Source: Owenia fusiformis
Taxonomy: Eukaryota; Annelida; Polychaeta; Sabellida; Oweniidae
Assembly: GCA_903813345.2 (NCBI GenBank)
Contig: CAIIXF020000007.1
Span: forward strand, 27,254,698 to 27,314,697
Direction: 5' to 3'
DNA: 60,000 bases
In this document: piece by piece, positions 33,150-44,159 of the stretch
Layout of the letters: every line of letters starts with the position of its first letter
Position numbering within the stretch: position 1 is the stretch's first letter
The notes under the pieces: generated by a model
What the model saw: only the letters and a program-made list of their open reading frames with translations
Databases searched by the model: none
Told to the model about the DNA's origin: nothing
Made by a program: the position numbers and the translations under genes

Positions 33150-33313
33150 CAGTCGAATGCACATTGGTAAATTTTAACTCAGGAATGAATTGACCATGGG
33201 GGATTTAAAATAGCTTGGTTTCCAGGTTTGGTTTGCCAAATATGCAGTCAAATGCACATTGCAGAATTTAATCTCGGTAATGAATTGACCATGGGGGATT
33301 TAAAATAGCTTGA
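33150..33313. repeat. Tandem duplication between LINE ORF1 and ORF2
   Basis: Two ~80-bp copies sharing TGAATTGACCATGGGGGATT and the preceding CAGTC(G/A)AATGCACATTG. They lie in the non-coding inter-ORF region. Function unknown. Confidence 0.7.
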
Positions 33314-33836
33314 CTGTGAAGGATATAATACCATAAATATTTACATTGGCTAATTGCCAGATTCATAAATCGAGTGGGTGATCTAAGAAAAACATTAAAC
33401 TCACCAACTTGATTCTTATTACAATACTAAGTACCAGATTACTCGTATTAAAAAGAAAATATTTAAAAATTTCAAAATAATTTGTACGATAAACATACAA
33501 TACACACTTACTACTTTTTGGAGTTATTGCAGATAATGTTGATTAATGTTATTCAATGGGCTTGCTAAATAATTCAGGTCATTCTTAGACATCTAGTTAC
33601 CCTAGTATCTAGAATTTCTGGATAACAGAGGCTACAGCATGTTGTAAATCAGCAAGAATTGATGATGATAAAGTGATATTGTTCATTAATCTTTATATAT
33701 AGTACCTAATAACAAATTAGGTATTGAGTTTTGAAAAAGAGCAAAAGTCATTTAAAGTTTGGATTGGGGATAATTTCATTTATTGTGAATGAAAGAGTTT
33801 AGATGTGTGCATATGAATAATGCACTGCTTAGAGTC

Positions 33837-34625
33837 TTAGAGACCCATGTCGCTGATTTGGAATCGTTGGATAGATCCTGTTTTAAGCTTGCCAACAATT
33901 TTGCCATTGGAACTCCAGGCAGATTCCACTTCAGGCGATTTCTTAATGTAATCGAGGAGTTGCCTGTTGAGTGGGCTTAAGTCCTCAAATACCAATATGT
34001 TGGAGCCTTTCAGATTCTTTTTGTTCTTCATTATGATATCCTTGGTGCCACGGAACTTCAGTCGAGCAATTATGTGCCTTGGTTTTGAGTTATTTCCACT
34101 TGTGATGCGTCCTACCCTGTGCGCTATTTCAACATCGGTGGCTTTAAGGTCATTGTGAACTTTGTGCTGCACTAGGGCTTGTACCACTTTCTCCGCACAA
34201 TTTTCACCCTCGTTCTCAGCAATGCCTAGAACACGGATAGTGGTACGCCTACTATATTGGGCATTATGGTTGCAGGCAAAACGTAGATCTTTGAGTTCCA
34301 CTTGAAGGGTAGCCACATCTTCCTTAAGTAATTCATTTTGAGTTTCTAAAGATGACAATTTATTTTTGATTGGTTGTACGGTAGCATTTACCAATTTTTC
34401 TACATTCACCATGTGTGTCTGAAACTGGTTATCAAAGTGCTGCTGTAGATTTGTGAGATCTGTTATGGTCAAGGCTCTGTTTGGATCATCATGTTGTGTC
34501 GCTATGGCTGGTTGAGGCATAGGTGGCTGGTTAGGTTGTTGTGATGGGATCTGCCCCTGTGGATTAATGGTGATTGGTGTTTGTTCCCTCACTATAATAT
34601 AGCCCGGGGCCCGTTGGGTATTCAC
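33837..34625 (-). CDS. LINE ORF1: coiled-coil, RNA-binding-type protein
   Basis: Open frame of 262 codons from a GTG, actually open to about 34703 without an ATG. Order: a Pro/Gln-rich segment (about 1-50), a coiled-coil heptad region (about 55-115, LTNLQQHFDNQFQTHMVNVE...), then an RRM-like and C-terminal part with RRTTIRVLGIAENEG and RHIIARLKFRGTKDIIMKNK, resembling the L1 ORF1p/transposase_22 architecture. It lies upstream of ORF2 on the same strand in the same insertion. Expected role: ribonucleoprotein assembly with the LINE RNA. The lack of ATG suggests the true start was lost or is not AUG. Confidence 0.8.
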   Translation of the reverse strand: MNTQRAPGYIIVREQTPITINPQGQIPSQQPNQPPMPQPAIATQHDDPNRALTITDLTNLQQHFDNQFQTHMVNVEKLVNATVQPIKNKLSSLETQNELLKEDVATLQVELKDLRFACNHNAQYSRRTTIRVLGIAENEGENCAEKVVQALVQHKVHNDLKATDVEIAHRVGRITSGNNSKPRHIIARLKFRGTKDIIMKNKKNLKGSNILVFEDLSPLNRQLLDYIKKSPEVESAWSSNGKIVGKLKTGSIQRFQISDMGL

Positions 34626-34710
34626 TGGCGTAGCGGGAACAAATGTAGGGGCTCTAAGGTTGAACGGCTGGCGGGGTTGAAACGGGGTACTTAACTTAAC
34701 TTAAAACTTA

Positions 34711-34985
34711 TATAACTTAAAACGGGAATCCTATCGACACAGGTTTTAAAGCAAATGGTACAAAAGTGAATTTCGCGAGACAAAAATGGCGGTCACTTTT
34801 AAAATAGGCGAGCTTTTGAACCAGGAGTCAGTTTTTTTTCTATATTGATGTTGAACAAAAATAACATAAAACGGAAATCCTATTAACTTAGGTTTTAAAA
34901 TTGGCCAATTGCTGACAGACGGATAGACAAACGGACAAGTGAGTGATTGCAATAGCTCACCATGTGAGCTAACAAGCGCTAACAT
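34711..34985. repeat. Continuation of the 28-kb repeat array
   Basis: CTTAAAACGGGAATCCTAT, then GCGAGACAAAAATGGCGGTC and AACCAGGAGTCAG. It ends in CAGACGGATAGACAAACGGA, the tail seen after such repeats elsewhere in the window (52694). Confidence 0.75.
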
Positions 34986-35380
34986 TCAGATTTATTCTGC
35001 TTCATAGCGATTTCTTTATTGGCAGACGTCCGGGGTGTAATCATACCCCTCTTCCTTGTAGTCTCTTCTTTAATGGTACATTCAAATCCAGGAACAAATG
35101 TATATGGGTGTCATTATTTTGACCCTCGATTGTTCAACTACCGACGATGGTTTCTAGCTATACAGCGACAAAACAAATATAAAATTGGACAAAAGTTGTT
35201 GGGTCCTTGACTGGGGTTTTCTAATTACTACACCAGGCTCTATTATATAACCACCGCCTGTAGTGTGTAATTAATTTGTTCAATGTAATACAATTACAAT
35301 TTTTTTCAAGTCGCTATCTGTTGACAATGTAAACGCCTCTGTAGTCAAACAATCAAATAAGGGATGATAGGCCCTGGGTA
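34986..35380. other. Short spacer downstream of the ankyrin ORF
   Basis: A 63-codon plus-strand frame (35019-35210) with a hydrophobic start has no supporting context and is not called. Confidence 0.4.
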
Positions 35381-35908
35381 TTATCTATTACTGGCGCTCG
35401 GTTTCATCTGACGTCCATTTATAAGCTCTTCCTCTGCGGTCATCATGTGTAACGTTGAGACCAACCCTGCGCAATCATCTTTTGTATTCAACCAATATGA
35501 TCTAGCGAGAAGGTGTTTGTATCTTCCAGCATCCACGTTTTGAATATCCATATGTTCAGTGTCACCATGGAAACCATAGCGTTCGGTTTCTTGATTTCCA
35601 TAAAGTATAGTTTCTAGATTCTCATTCTGTTGACAAGTGATAGGTCTTTGTATATTATCCAAGTCGATGAGTATATCTCCACCCATTCGACCTCCTCGGC
35701 TGAGGATCTCCTTTGTACACTCATCCCTGTGGTACTGGATGGCAAGGTCTAGTGGGCTTTTACCATTTTCTGGTTGCAGAGCGTTTACGCCATTACCCAG
35801 TTCTAGGAGGAAGACGAGGCAATCTACATGTCCTCGTATAGCTGCCTCATGAAGACTCAAACAACTGAACCCATGAGTCCTCCTCCCAACACTAATGCAT
35901 ATACCCAT
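35381..35908 (-). CDS. Ankyrin-repeat protein, small gene or terminal exon
   Basis: 175-codon frame from ATG to stop. Residues about 15-72 form two ankyrin-like units: LSLHEAAIRGHVDCLVFLLE (helix pair of one repeat), then NGKSPLDLAIQYHRDECTKE of the next. The rest is polar with no recognised domain. A TAA lies just upstream of the ATG in the same frame, so it is either a complete short gene or a last exon entered through an AG such as that before TTGTTTGAG. The poor pyrimidine tract there argues weakly against splicing. Ankyrin units normally mediate protein-protein contacts; no partner can be named. Confidence 0.5.
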   Translation of the reverse strand: MGICISVGRRTHGFSCLSLHEAAIRGHVDCLVFLLELGNGVNALQPENGKSPLDLAIQYHRDECTKEILSRGGRMGGDILIDLDNIQRPITCQQNENLETILYGNQETERYGFHGDTEHMDIQNVDAGRYKHLLARSYWLNTKDDCAGLVSTLHMMTAEEELINGRQMKPSASNR

Positions 35909-36674
35909 TTAGACAACTGGCAACAACTTCTTTATACACTTTCCAATCGTTTGATTTTGCTCAGGGTCACTGATTTTCCAACGAAACTAAAAGTGATATC
36001 GTTGCTTTCTCGATATAGATTTATATGTCAACTTACGATAGTTGAAAATCCTCACTCGGCAATTACGTTCCTCCTATCCAATGGTATGTTCTTCGGGAAG
36101 AGGACCTTAATATATACTATCGTTTTTAGTCTATATCTTAACATGTACCATTTGATTATAGCCTATTGTGGCTCCTAATATTGTATGCTATCATTCTAAA
36201 TTTCCAAATATACGAGCAACAGCTGCATCTAATGTGTCTGTGCTCCACTTTCTCTATTTTGTATAAGATTCTTTTCATATTTAACTTCAGTCATACAGTA
36301 ATAGTACTTCTTTAGAATAAACAAAATCCTCCAAATATTTTTACTTTAGGTGTTCATCCATCTATGAATAATTAATTTTGAACCTTTTGAATTCAAAGTA
36401 TTTCACTTCTACAAAACATTGGTCTAGTTACTAGTTTCAAATAACTCTTACCATGAGTTAACTTTTCATATATAGTCCCATTTGTTCTTGGTTCAAAGTG
36501 AACCCATTCCAGTCTATCATGAAATGTGTACATTCACTATTATTCTATGTGATGTAGTTAAATTTTTTAGAAATATACCACATGTAATTTGCTAACTCGT
36601 TTTCTCAGGTAACACAGGTACATGTTGACACCTACTCTGTAATTATTGTCATTTTTAAAAAGGTTCCATTTATA
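35909..36674. other. No gene recognised
   Basis: AT-rich sequence upstream of the ankyrin ORF. No further ankyrin exon was found. Confidence 0.45.
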
Positions 36675-37339
36675 CGAGGGTTGTTCAAAAAGTTTTGCAC
36701 AAATGTGTCTAATTATGAAAATAATGAACCGAGGTATGTGCCCCTATCTTATTTCCTTACACTTTCAAGGTTTCAGGTATATACGTCTATTACTTAACAT
36801 CCTATGGTTCATATAGTAACCAAGGCGATGACGCAATGGTCGATATCATTTTGTAAAAAGGAAATTTGTAATATATAAAGAACAATATGACTCTGTACTC
36901 TATTGTTAACAATCGCAAGCTAGCAAAAATGGTCACATATGTTTGTTATATCGATATGACGAAAGCCTTCTGCAGTATAAATCGAGATTGCCTATGGTTC
37001 AAACTCAATAGAATAGGAATAAAAGGAAAAATCTTTAAGGCTGTTCAATCCCTGTATCATGATCAGTGGCGTAGCCAGGATTTGGTGACCGGGGGTTCTA
37101 TTTTTATGTTATTCACAAATCCCCCCCCCTTCATTAGGGTTTCTCAAATAATGCAATTTTTACAATTCAATCCCTCCTTACTAACCCATTGGATTATGTA
37201 TTAAAGCATCTTTAAGTTTGAATTCTTACTTGCATAATTTGTAAAGAAAAAACTATTCTGGGAGGGGAAATATAATTCATTTCAATACCTTCATTGAAGG
37301 CAGAATCTTATGTATAGGGGGTGACAAAATTAGAAGCAA

Positions 37340-37425
37340 CATGTATAATTGACATCTTCATCTTCGCACGCTCGGTTTTCACTGCGTTCATCGACGGGAG
37401 CCGAGTAAACGAAGATGTATAATTG
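37340..37425. repeat. Short hairpin with CpG apex
   Basis: ATGTATAATTGACATCTTC...CGCACGCTCGG pairs with CCGAG...CGAAGATGTATAATTGAC. It lies inside the 37-39 kb DNA transposon and resembles the other CG-apex hairpins in style but not in sequence. Confidence 0.55.
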
Positions 37426-38164
37426 ACCTACCAATCTATTCCTTACAACATCAAATACATTATCTCCCAAAAGATTCACAACATGTTATAAATTGGTGAA
37501 GTTATTAATGATTCAAAGTGCAAAAATGAGTGAAAAATTCTCCAAAATAATAAGAATGGTAACCATTCTTATAGAAAAATAATATATTATTGTAAAAATC
37601 TTTAGTTTTCTTCCATTGAAATAACACAGACCGTAAAAATGATTTTCAAAAATGACCTTGTAGCTTTGTAACTTTAATGTTAATGTTCACAAAGTAAAAT
37701 AAACAGGCAACGTGCAAAAAGGTCAAACAACTTATAATTAATTTTCTGCATCAAAATATATTTCGGTGAATCTTTTACTGAATACATATCCTGAAATCTG
37801 ATTTGCCCCAAATACACCACTATTTCGACTGATTTCTGGAAGACCCTGGAGCATGATTTGTTTCCAAGGAATATCAACTATTTCGCACAGTTTATTCTTT
37901 AACTTAAGCTACTTCATCTAGGACAAGTTGAATCACCTCATGCAATGACTTATCATTATTTTTCAGGAATTTTGTTGGAAGCCAGTTTGGATCAAATGCA
38001 AGGTTATTGAAATTGACGCAAACACCCTATACTCCGAAAGATCGTTCTTCTATGATAACTTTTCACAACGTCTACACGAAAGCTTTATAAACTATCCGGG
38101 ATAGTCGTATTACTGATGAAAATATATATTATTCAAATAAATGGGTCTCGGTTATGCTTTGTTT

Positions 38165-38690
38165 TAAAAAGTTAAAAATATTTCTTTGGACGTCCTCGGA
38201 GCTCAGTGGTAAGTCCCACAGAGCAGATCAACCGCAATTGATAATAAAAACGTTTTAGTAGATAAAAGTATATATAAATACAGGCGATTGTTATTTAGTT
38301 AAGTTCAGACGACTTGATAACAAATTAGGCCTTCATTATTTGAAGATTAATACCATATGATTTTTCAATGTTTTTTATTATATAATTTATTCGCTAAACA
38401 TATCATGACATTAACATGAAAATGGAGAGCAAGTAAACTGGAACGATAACAATTTGAATTCTATACAATCTCTTAGATGAGTGGAGTGTATCTGAAAAAA
38501 CGAACTTTCTTTGGAAAGTGAAGGGTAAATAAATACTGAACAAATGAAAGAATGAATGAATTTGAACAAATGCTTGTGTTTATAAATGATATAGGCTTTT
38601 AAATAATTCATTTCACAACGTTTTTAATTATTTAACGCAATTGGTTTCGGGGACTTGCCAGCCCCAGGGACGCCCTAAGAAATATTTTAA
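38165..38690. repeat. Inverted-repeat (fold-back) unit inside the DNA transposon
   Basis: Left arm from about 38165 (AAATATTTCTTTGGACGTCC) pairs with the right arm ending about 38690 (GGGACGCCCTAAGAAATATTT). Similarity continues inward through AAAAACGTT for roughly 110 bp. Confidence 0.6.
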
Positions 38691-41600
38691 ATTTTAATCG
38701 AAATAAAACAAAACAGAGATGTTAACATTTGAAAGAACATTGTGTTTCATCAATATTAAGACTATTCCAAATATTTATTCGTCAATTTTGTAAAAATCAT
38801 TCGGAGTATGGGACGTCTGCATTGCCAATAACTTTCAATAACTTCATTGGACCAGAACTGACTTAAGACAAAATTCCTACAAAGGACTGATTTAGCCATT
38901 GCCCAAGATGGGTTATTTTGTCCGAGAAGAAGCATGCTTTTAAGCTGCGAAATTATTGTTATTTCTAATTGTAAAATCTCATGCTCTGGGGTCTTCAAAA
39001 ACATTAAAGCTCACCCCGTGCCTAAGGTTGCCAAACGTTTTGAGGGAAGTGTAACTTCACTATGACATGTTTTTAAGAAAATAAGGCTCTCGTGTTCACC
39101 ATAACAAATATCAATTCATTTACTGCTCATATATGTAGTTTTCAAATAGCACAGTAATTTATAATGATTCTGGTTAGATGCATTTTTTCCGCAAAACGAT
39201 ATTTTGGGAAATCCTGACCGGGGGTTCGTTCGAACCCACCGAACCCCCGCTGCCTACGGCTATGATGATGTAACCTGCTCAGTGAGGATTAATGGCTTGC
39301 TGACCCCTAAATTCAAGGTATCTAATGGATGTAAGGAGGGCTGTTTGCTTTCCCCGACCCTGTTCGCCATCTATATAAACGATTTAGCATCTGATGTGAA
39401 ACAATTGAGGTGTGGAGTCCATGTTGATGATACCAATGTAGGTATATTACTTTATGCAGATGATATCGCATTAATAGCACCAACCCCTCAAGACTTACAA
39501 CGCATGCTAAATAAGGTGAATGAATGGTGCAGGAAATGGAGACTCTCTATGAACCTGAGCAAAACAAAAATAGTGCATTATAGGCCCCCCTCCCACCCTC
39601 AATCAGTCTACATTTTTACATGTGGCCAAGATACCATTGAATATGCTCCAAAATATAAATATCTGGGTATATGGCTAGAGGAACACTTAGATGCCAAAAT
39701 CATCGCAAGTGAAATTGCCAAATCAGCTTCAAGAGCCCTGGGAGTAATTACAACTAAAGCAAAAGCTACTGGTGGAATGGACTTCAAAGTGTTTAACAAG
39801 CTATATGACTCCCTGGTACAACCAGTGATCAACTACGGCAGTGCTGTTGTGGGCCTTAGGGAGCATAGATGCCTAAATAATATACAAAATCGAGCTGGTA
39901 AATCATTCCTTGGTGTAAGTCCAAAAACCAACAATGAAGCAGTTCGCGGTGACCTTGGGTGGAGCCCTCTGGTGGATAAAACAAGATTGGAATGTGCCCG
40001 CCAGTACCTGAGATTACACAATATGGACCATAATAGATTGAACTATAAAGTGCATGTTTGGTCATTAAAACAAAAAAGAAGTTGGGACTATCATACTAAA
40101 ACAATGTTGTCAAACAATGGTATTTCCACTGATAATAATATTTCCTTACATGTAAAAACAACAATACAACTTTTAAAGAACTGTTTCAATTCGAAAGATC
40201 CTTTCTTGAAAAACATCTGGAACGATAAAAATAATGTGCAAAATGGAAATAAGCTTCGAACCTATAGAATGTTCAAATATGGAGTTGTAACTGAATCTTA
40301 TGTATCTGATTATATTCCAAGACATCATAGAAGTATGCTTGCCAAACTGAGAACAGGTAGTCTCCCACTTAACATTGAGACTGGTAGATGGTCAAACATA
40401 GCATTGCAAGATCGAACTTGTAAATTATGTGATAGTAACACTATTGAAGATGAATTGCACTTTGCCATTCAATGTAAACATTACTCCAGCCTCAGATCAC
40501 ACTTTTATGAAACTGTTACAAACATTTTGACACCACATATAAAAACAAATACTGACAATGATTTACTTCTATTTATTAGTCTCATGCATTCAAAATCAAT
40601 TCAAAGGCAATGGGCTGCTCTCTTGCATAACATGTTTGTAAAGAGACAATTTGACCTTGAAAGGCTGACTGAAACATAATTATTTGTAATGTCCTAATGT
40701 ATGTTTCACCATATTCATTCGATTGAGTGCCTCATTACTTTTATACTATAATTTAACTAGTCAATTTAAAGAGGCAATATGTTACATGTTAACTCTTTCT
40801 ATTTATTATGTATATGAATTTATAATTATCAAACCTGTGCAATACTTGGGATAAATTGTTTTATTATACATTACTGATACGCATTGTCTACAGTCTGACA
40901 GTATATGCTTAATGTTCTTGCGATAATAATTTGGAAGTTAGTGACCAGTGTCTCATAAGCCGACATCGGCTGGTGGTATTTTAACTATGTTCTTATATAT
41001 GTATTAATTGTATCATACCAGTGACACTTAAATAAAATATTTTAAACTTAAACTAATTATGGTAAATTTACTTACATAAACTGTCAACTTATATTTAAAC
41101 AATATAATTTTGCTCTCATGGCAAAAGTGAATCTTAAATTAATATTTCCCATCTTGTTTTCTTTGATCATATCAAAGAATTACCGTAAACATACTCTTCA
41201 AATATCTTGAAAAAAATCACCTGATTTTATGACGTTGTATCAACGTTCTCATCAGGAATTCATGAAATATTGGAGAATATGGCTCAAAATAATAAAGTTG
41301 AAGCAGAAAACATTGATAGAATACATGATAAAGAATGGGGAGGGAATCAGTGCTACACAAGTTATATACATTCATGCGTTATACATATTGCATATAATGA
41401 CTCCAATAGGCATTGCCAAGTATTCCAAGATTGAATTAGAAGGGAAATTTACTGAGGGTAGCTGACATAGTCGACATCCTATAGGTAGGGTGGTTCAGAC
41501 ATTTACTAATGGACTGGGCGTAGTGCTACAAGAATAATGCATTACTAAAAAGGAAGACTACATATTAAGTACTATATATTTAGATTGAATATAAATTAGT

Positions 41601-42845
41601 TATAACATAACCTGACTAACAGCTGAAAGAACAAAAATTGATGGAACCATTTCAGATATATTCCATTTCTGGAATATTTATATTTGCTTAATCAATTTCC
41701 ATTCGGTAAAAACGTTTATATATTTGTTACAGCAAATTAAATTTTCAAAATAGCCAATGGATTAAACCAATTAATACTTTGTGCATTAAATTACATAATT
41801 TGTTCGCTAAATGATATGTTTTTGTGTAAATTGTTATGGTATTCCTTAAGAGTAACACATAATATGCATGTAATATCGAATTTCTATTTGAACATACAGA
41901 AATAAGTTTGTCTATATTTACCAAATGATTTATTTTTCTATAACATTAGTTAATACATTTTACCGAAAGCTAATTTGCTATTTACCGAATGCAATAAAGT
42001 AATATTCGATAACTTTCGTTGTTGTTTGATATTTTATTACGTGACCTCGAGTTTTACAAAATGGCCTCGCAGCTATTCTACATCGTTCAAATATATCACG
42101 GGACTGAGAGTCTCGTAAAGTATCGAAAAATAGCGAAATTCATCGAATGTGGCATTCGGTATTTACCAAATATAAATAATCTAAATACCGAATGTACAAA
42201 TAATTAATTGAATTATACGTGCGGTAGGGAAACCAAATTGATTCGCTGCATCGCACAAATACATGTACAAATATCAAATGCAAATGCTAACACAAAGAAC
42301 AAGTGTAACTATTTAGCGAATATATTTTGTATAGATTATTACATTCGATAAATTAAAAAAAACATTCGATAGATTGGATAAAGGTTTGGTAAATTGTTTG
42401 TTTTATTTGGTATTTAAGGAATATTTAATGTACCGAATAAAAAAGCAGTTTAAACACCATTCATATGGACCATTGGCCCATTGGTTCAAATTTTAAAGTC
42501 AATGTATCTCAGGAAGTGCACGGCTTATGGTCCTGAAATTTCATGTCTGTTTGTAAGAAACTACATCTGTATCAAAGTTCATGTAAAAATGATAAAACCT
42601 CATCTCTTAAGAGGCTTTCGTGCAAAACTTTTCGAACGACCCTAATACAAGGCCTTCTGTTCACAGAAGGCAGTAATGTGTTATTTATCTGTTTAGATTC
42701 ATGACCTTTGACCTTTGAATACTGTCGAAACTTATGCACTGTTTATATGTGGGCAGATGAGTGGGATTTAATAACCAACCGTGGTGATATCCGATAATAA
42801 AGTTTTTGGTCCAATTAAGTTAGGTGGATGATAATTAAGAATATT

Positions 42846-42985
42846 TTAGAGGAAGTTCCGACTATCACGTTACAATTAAAAAGTTTAAGGCGCTGGGAGA
42901 TGTTACTATCTACGATTAGAGGAAGTTCTGACTATCACGTTGCAATTAAAAAGTGTAAGGCCTTGGGAGATGTTACTATCAATAG
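42846..42985. repeat. 70-bp tandem duplication
   Basis: Two copies of TTAGAGGAAGTTCCGACTAT + CACGTTACAATTAAAAAGTT + TAAGGCGCTGGGAGATGTTA + CTATC. Confidence 0.85.
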
Positions 42986-43211
42986 ATAACTAATATACAA
43001 TCATATTAATTAGTGTTGTAAGTATTATATTATAATTAAAGATACTCGTGTGAACATGTATTTAAATGCTACTTACATTGTACACAAATCTAATTAATGA
43101 CGTTGATAAATAATGATGCAACATTTTTAAATTACAGTTGAAAATAGATGCGAGTAGAAATAATCTTGATTTACGTCATTTCATATTTGAAACCTACATG
43201 TAGATTTCTAA

Positions 43212-43260
43212 CCAGAACAACGGCAACGCCAAAGCGTAGCGAATCCCATCGAACAGCCAT
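43212..43260. repeat. AACGGCAAC...AATCCCATCGAAC dispersed terminus
   Basis: AACGGCAACGCCAAAGCGTA then GCGAATCCCATCGAACA. Relatives lie at 18332-18378 and 52022-52062. Confidence 0.6.
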
Positions 43261-43290
43261 GGATGGTATTTTTACAAACAAAGTATATAG

Positions 43291-44130
43291 CGAAAATGGC
43301 AGCCATTTTTCAAAATGTCCGCCTTCTACCAAAAGTGTCATTAAACCATGTGCCATGCTTATAATATTCATATACCAAATATGAACAAAATCGCTCCACT
43401 ACTTTTCAAGTTATAGTAAAAAACGTTAAAATGGCGGCCATTTTTCAAAATGTCCACCTTCTACCAAAAGTGCCATAAGACAGTGTGCCGTGCTTATAGT
43501 ATTTACATACCAAAAATGAACAAAATCGCTCCACTACTTTTCAAAATATAGTAAAATACGTTAAAATGGCGGCCATTTTGAAAAATGACCGCCTTCTACC
43601 AAAAGTGTCAATAGAAAGTGTGCCATGCTTACAGTATTCACATACCAAATATGAACAAAATCGCTTCACTACTTTTTGAGTTATAGTAAAATACGTTAAA
43701 ATGGCGGCCATTTTTCAAATTTTTTTTCAAAATGGCCGCCTTCTTTCAAAAGTGTCATATGACAGTGTGTCAAGCTTATAATATTCGCATACCAAATATG
43801 AACAAAATCGCTCCACTACTTTTCGAGTTATAGTAAAATACGTTAAAATGGCGGCCATTTTGAAAATGGCCGCCTTCTACCAAAAGTGTCATTAGACAGT
43901 GTGCCATGCTTATAGTATTCACATACCAAATATGAACAAAATCGCTTCACTACTTTTCGAGTTATAGTAAAATACATTAAAATGGTGGCCATTTTTCAAA
44001 ATGGCGGCCATTTTTCAAAATGGCCACCTTCTTCCAAAAGTGTCTTTAGACAGTGTGCAATGTTTATAGTATTCACATACCAAATATGAACAAAATCGCT
44101 CCACTACTTTTCGAGTTACAGCAAAATTCG
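43291..44130. repeat. ~135-bp satellite, six copies
   Basis: Units begin at about 43291, 43427, 43561, 43696, 43843 and 43978. Each has AAAATGGCGGCCATTTTTCA, CTTCTACCAAAAGTGTCA, ATTCACATACCAAATATGAA and AAAATCGCTCCACTACTTTT. Each unit opens with the palindrome AAAATGGCGGCCATTTT. Confidence 0.92.
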
Positions 44131-44159
44131 TAAAATAACGAGTAAAGGCCGCCATTTTT

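Larger units (their letters stand above)
28962..34710 (-). mobile_element. CR1/L2-like LINE, nearly full length, ORF2 intact
   Basis: Minus-strand non-LTR retrotransposon: 5' end near 34710, ORF1 34625-33837, ORF2 32276-29181, and a 3' tail of AAT/AAAT units at about 28962-29001. The flanks are two halves of one repeat: the left flank ends ...TTGATGTTGAACAAA and the right resumes AACTTAAAACGGGAATCC. These are contiguous in other copies at 28413-28445 and 28738-28770, which places the insertion ends within a few bases. ORF1 has no upstream ATG, which suggests a small 5' truncation. The 1.56-kb gap between the ORFs contains a near-direct duplication (about 33150-33227 and 33239-33313). Confidence 0.9.
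37064..39264. mobile_element. DNA transposon (CAGTGGCGTAGCC-type termini) inserted in LINE
   Basis: Begins CAGTGGCGTAGCCAG and ends CTGCCTACGGCTATG, inverse termini matching at 11 of 15 bases. Flanked by ATGAT on both sides (37059-37063, 39265-39269); removing the element plus one ATGAT rejoins the LINE frame precisely. The subterminal GACCGGGGGTTC motif appears at both ends. The CAGTGGCG start suggests a hAT-like element, but a 5-bp duplication is not the hAT norm of 8. No transposase frame is visible, so it is non-autonomous. Confidence 0.75.
36887..40679 (+). pseudogene. LINE reverse transcriptase fragment, interrupted (36887-37063 and 39270-40679)
   Basis: The two parts total 528 codons plus stop. 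The first part holds YIDMTKAFCSINRDCLW and GKIFKAVQSLYHD, i.e. RT core blocks. The second resumes VTCSVRINGLL...GCKEGCLLSPTLF, the catalytic YADDIALIAPT, the thumb (KYKYLGIWLEEHLD), and a C-terminal Cys/His finger (CKLC...H...C). The RT fingers and the endonuclease are missing, so this copy is 5'-truncated and dead. Clade is uncertain; the YADDIAL box and C-terminal finger fit I/RTE-like or related groups rather than the CR1-like LINE at 29-34 kb. Confidence 0.85.
36877..41050 (+). mobile_element. 5'-truncated non-LTR LINE, split by a DNA transposon
   Basis: Plus-strand LINE starting inside the reverse transcriptase near 36877 and running to an A-rich 3' end near 41050 (ATAAAATATTTTAAACTTAAA). 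A hairpin-like GCCGACATCGGC sits about 75-90 bp before the end. The reading frame is restored exactly if 37064-39269 is removed. Confidence 0.8.
36675..42645. mobile_element. Mariner/Tc1-type TIR element carrying nested insertions
   Basis: Left end TA/CGAGGGTTGTTCAAAAAGTTTTGCAC; the right end is its inverse, GTGCAAAACTTTTCGAACGACCCTAA/TA. The TA target duplication and roughly 25-bp termini fit the mariner/Tc1 superfamily. No transposase motif was recognised in the outer parts (36700-36876 and 41060-42640). The interior holds a truncated LINE, which itself holds a DNA transposon. Confidence 0.65.

Noticed and set aside
35019-35210. 63-codon plus-strand frame with a hydrophobic start
   Set aside because: Sits at the edge of a repeat and has no continuation; coding support is too weak.
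38189-38225. Possible tRNA (A-box-like GAGCTCAGTGGTAAG)
   Set aside because: No B box and no cloverleaf; the stretch is part of an inverted-repeat arm.
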